The notes under the pieces were generated by a model. The model did not search any database. It was not told the origin of the DNA and worked only from the letters and a program-made list of their open reading frames with translations. Shown piece by piece: positions 6,226 through 7,059 of a stretch of DNA of 7,059 nucleotides (positions are counted from its first letter, which is position 1; every line of letters starts with the position of its first letter). This DNA is from Candidatus Pacebacteria bacterium CG10_big_fil_rev_8_21_14_0_10_44_11. Lineage in GTDB: Bacteria; Patescibacteriota; Microgenomatia; UBA1400; PJMF01. The position numbers and the translations under genes were made by a program. The stretch is from the NCBI GenBank assembly GCA_002772705.1, contig PFDH01000034.1, forward strand, positions 1-7,059, written 5' to 3'.

Positions 6226-7059
6226 ATGAAAGCTACCGGCATCAAAACCCCCATCGTTCACATTGGCGACAATTTGGAAAAAATTTTGCTTGACGCGCTT
6301 CCTAACCTGCCTGAAAAAAGTATCTTGGTTGTGACTTGCAAAATTATTGCTTTGTCTGAGGGTTCTGTCGCTGAGCGCAAATTGGCGACAAAAAAAGAAA
6401 AATGGGCGGTGGTTCAGCAGCAAGCCGAGCTCTATACCGATCCTGGGCAATCTCAATATAACCTGATGCTGACGGTCAAAGACCAGATTATGGCAGTTAA
6501 TGCTGGGATCGATGAGTCTAACGCCGATGGCGCTTATGTGTTATTCCCTAAAAATGCCTATGCTTCAGCCGAAAAAATCTGGCGGCTGCTTCGCGATCAC
6601 TATCAAATCAAGCAACTTGGCGTGCTAATCATCGACAGCAAAACATTTCCGCTTAAGTGGGGAACGATTGGTACTGCTTTGGCCTATTGTGGTTTCCAAC
6701 CAGTCAATGATCGCCGAGGCGAAAAAGATCTCTTTGGTTATGAGATGGTGATGACCAAAGAAAATATTGCCGAAGGCTTGGCTGCGGCCGCCAACGTAGA
6801 AATGGGTGAAGTGGCGGAACAAAAGCCACTCTGTTTGATTGAGAATCTAGAAAAAGTTGTTTTTCAAGATCACCCCCCTACTCCAGCCGAGATCGAAGAA
6901 TTGAATATTTCAATCGTCGATGATGTGTATGCACCGGTGCTGACCAAGGCTAACTGGCAGAAAGGTGGACACCACCAATCTAAGAACCTGTCTGGCAAGT
7001 CGCATTCTACTACAAGTCAACAGGCTTCGGCAAAAGAAATGATTCATCACTCCTCGAAG
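6226..7059 (+). CDS. CofE-like gamma-glutamyl ligase (F420-0:glutamate ligase family), 3' end outside window
   Basis: The frame opens at ATG 6226 and is open for 278 codons to the edge. It matches the CofE/FbiB ligase family: a GTP- and metal-dependent enzyme that in F420 producers adds glutamate to F420-0. Family marks are SILVVTCKIIALSEG (32-46), VNAGIDESNADG (91-102, with probable metal/phosphate ligand D96), GVLIIDSKTFPLKWG (132-146), RRGEKDLFGYEM (163-174) and the alpha/beta region ending KPLCLIEN (200-207). Where CofE and FbiB have the D-T/S-x-G-R-P-W-R-x-G type motif, this protein has D137-S-K-T-F-P-L-K-W-G, the form I associate with the CPR 'putative folate metabolism gamma-glutamate ligase'. 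Its substrate is therefore unknown; folate or another acceptor is a guess. After a VDDVYAPVL segment (231-239) the chain becomes polar and rich in His, Ser, Lys and Gln (from 248), longer than usual for the family. It is divergent from uvrB with no apparent functional link. Confidence 0.85.
   Translation, partial: MKATGIKTPIVHIGDNLEKILLDALPNLPEKSILVVTCKIIALSEGSVAERKLATKKEKWAVVQQQAELYTDPGQSQYNLMLTVKDQIMAVNAGIDESNADGAYVLFPKNAYASAEKIWRLLRDHYQIKQLGVLIIDSKTFPLKWGTIGTALAYCGFQPVNDRRGEKDLFGYEMVMTKENIAEGLAAAANVEMGEVAEQKPLCLIENLEKVVFQDHPPTPAEIEELNISIVDDVYAPVLTKANWQKGGHHQSKNLSGKSHSTTSQQASAKEMIHHSSK

Noticed and set aside
6136..6456. Open-frame extension of 107 codons upstream of uvrB
   Set aside because: It is antisense to the well-supported ligase gene and to the promoter gap, and the UvrB family N-terminus starts at the ATG at 6135.
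1..7059. CRISPR arrays, tRNA or rRNA genes, insertion sequences, attachment sites
   Set aside because: No regularly spaced repeats, tRNA-like cloverleaf, transposase or terminal repeats were seen by eye on either strand.

Overview
The window looks like chromosomal DNA of a Candidate Phyla Radiation (Patescibacteria) bacterium, most likely of the Microgenomates/OP11 group. That placement is an inference from protein character and cannot be proved by reading: the CofE-like ligase is of the 'putative folate metabolism gamma-glutamate ligase' type I associate with CPR genomes, the N-terminus of the exported protein resembles Microgenomates transglutaminase-like proteins, and several genes lack Shine-Dalgarno sequences. 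All three stop codons are used as stops (TAA for the small ORF, TGA for uvrA, TAG for uvrB). The genetic code is therefore standard, which argues against the UGA-recoded CPR lineages (Gracilibacteria, Absconditabacteria).

Layout: four genes lie on the minus strand and one on the plus strand. From right to left, a divergent 90-bp promoter region (6136-6225) separates a CofE-like gamma-glutamyl ligase gene (+, 6226 to beyond the window) from uvrB (-, 6135-3826). After a 72-bp gap uvrB is followed by uvrA (-, 3753-793), forming a uvrBA arrangement as in many bacteria. After uvrA come a sigma70-like promoter (716-744) and a small gene for a 63-residue helical protein of unknown function (653-462). 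The last gene, also with a promoter-like sequence just before it, encodes the N-terminus of an exported protein (380 to beyond the left edge), tentatively a transglutaminase-like surface protein. No stretch longer than 300 bp lacks a gene.

UvrA and UvrB together form the damage-recognition complex of nucleotide excision repair, and UvrB is the platform for UvrC, which is not encoded here. No LexA/SOS-type operator (CTGT-N8-ACAG or GAAC-N4-GTTC) is visible upstream of either uvr gene. The ligase and the exported protein have no evident functional link to repair.

I do not see a clearly new multi-gene system. The points most worth a second look are: mirror-image divergent promoters with -10 boxes only 7-9 nt from the start codons, implying leaderless mRNAs; an insertion of about 65 residues in the second helicase domain of UvrB; an Ala for Ser change in the first ABC signature of UvrA; an F420-ligase homologue with an altered motif and a polar tail; and a small orphan gene with its own strong promoter and a possible SD-masking leader hairpin.
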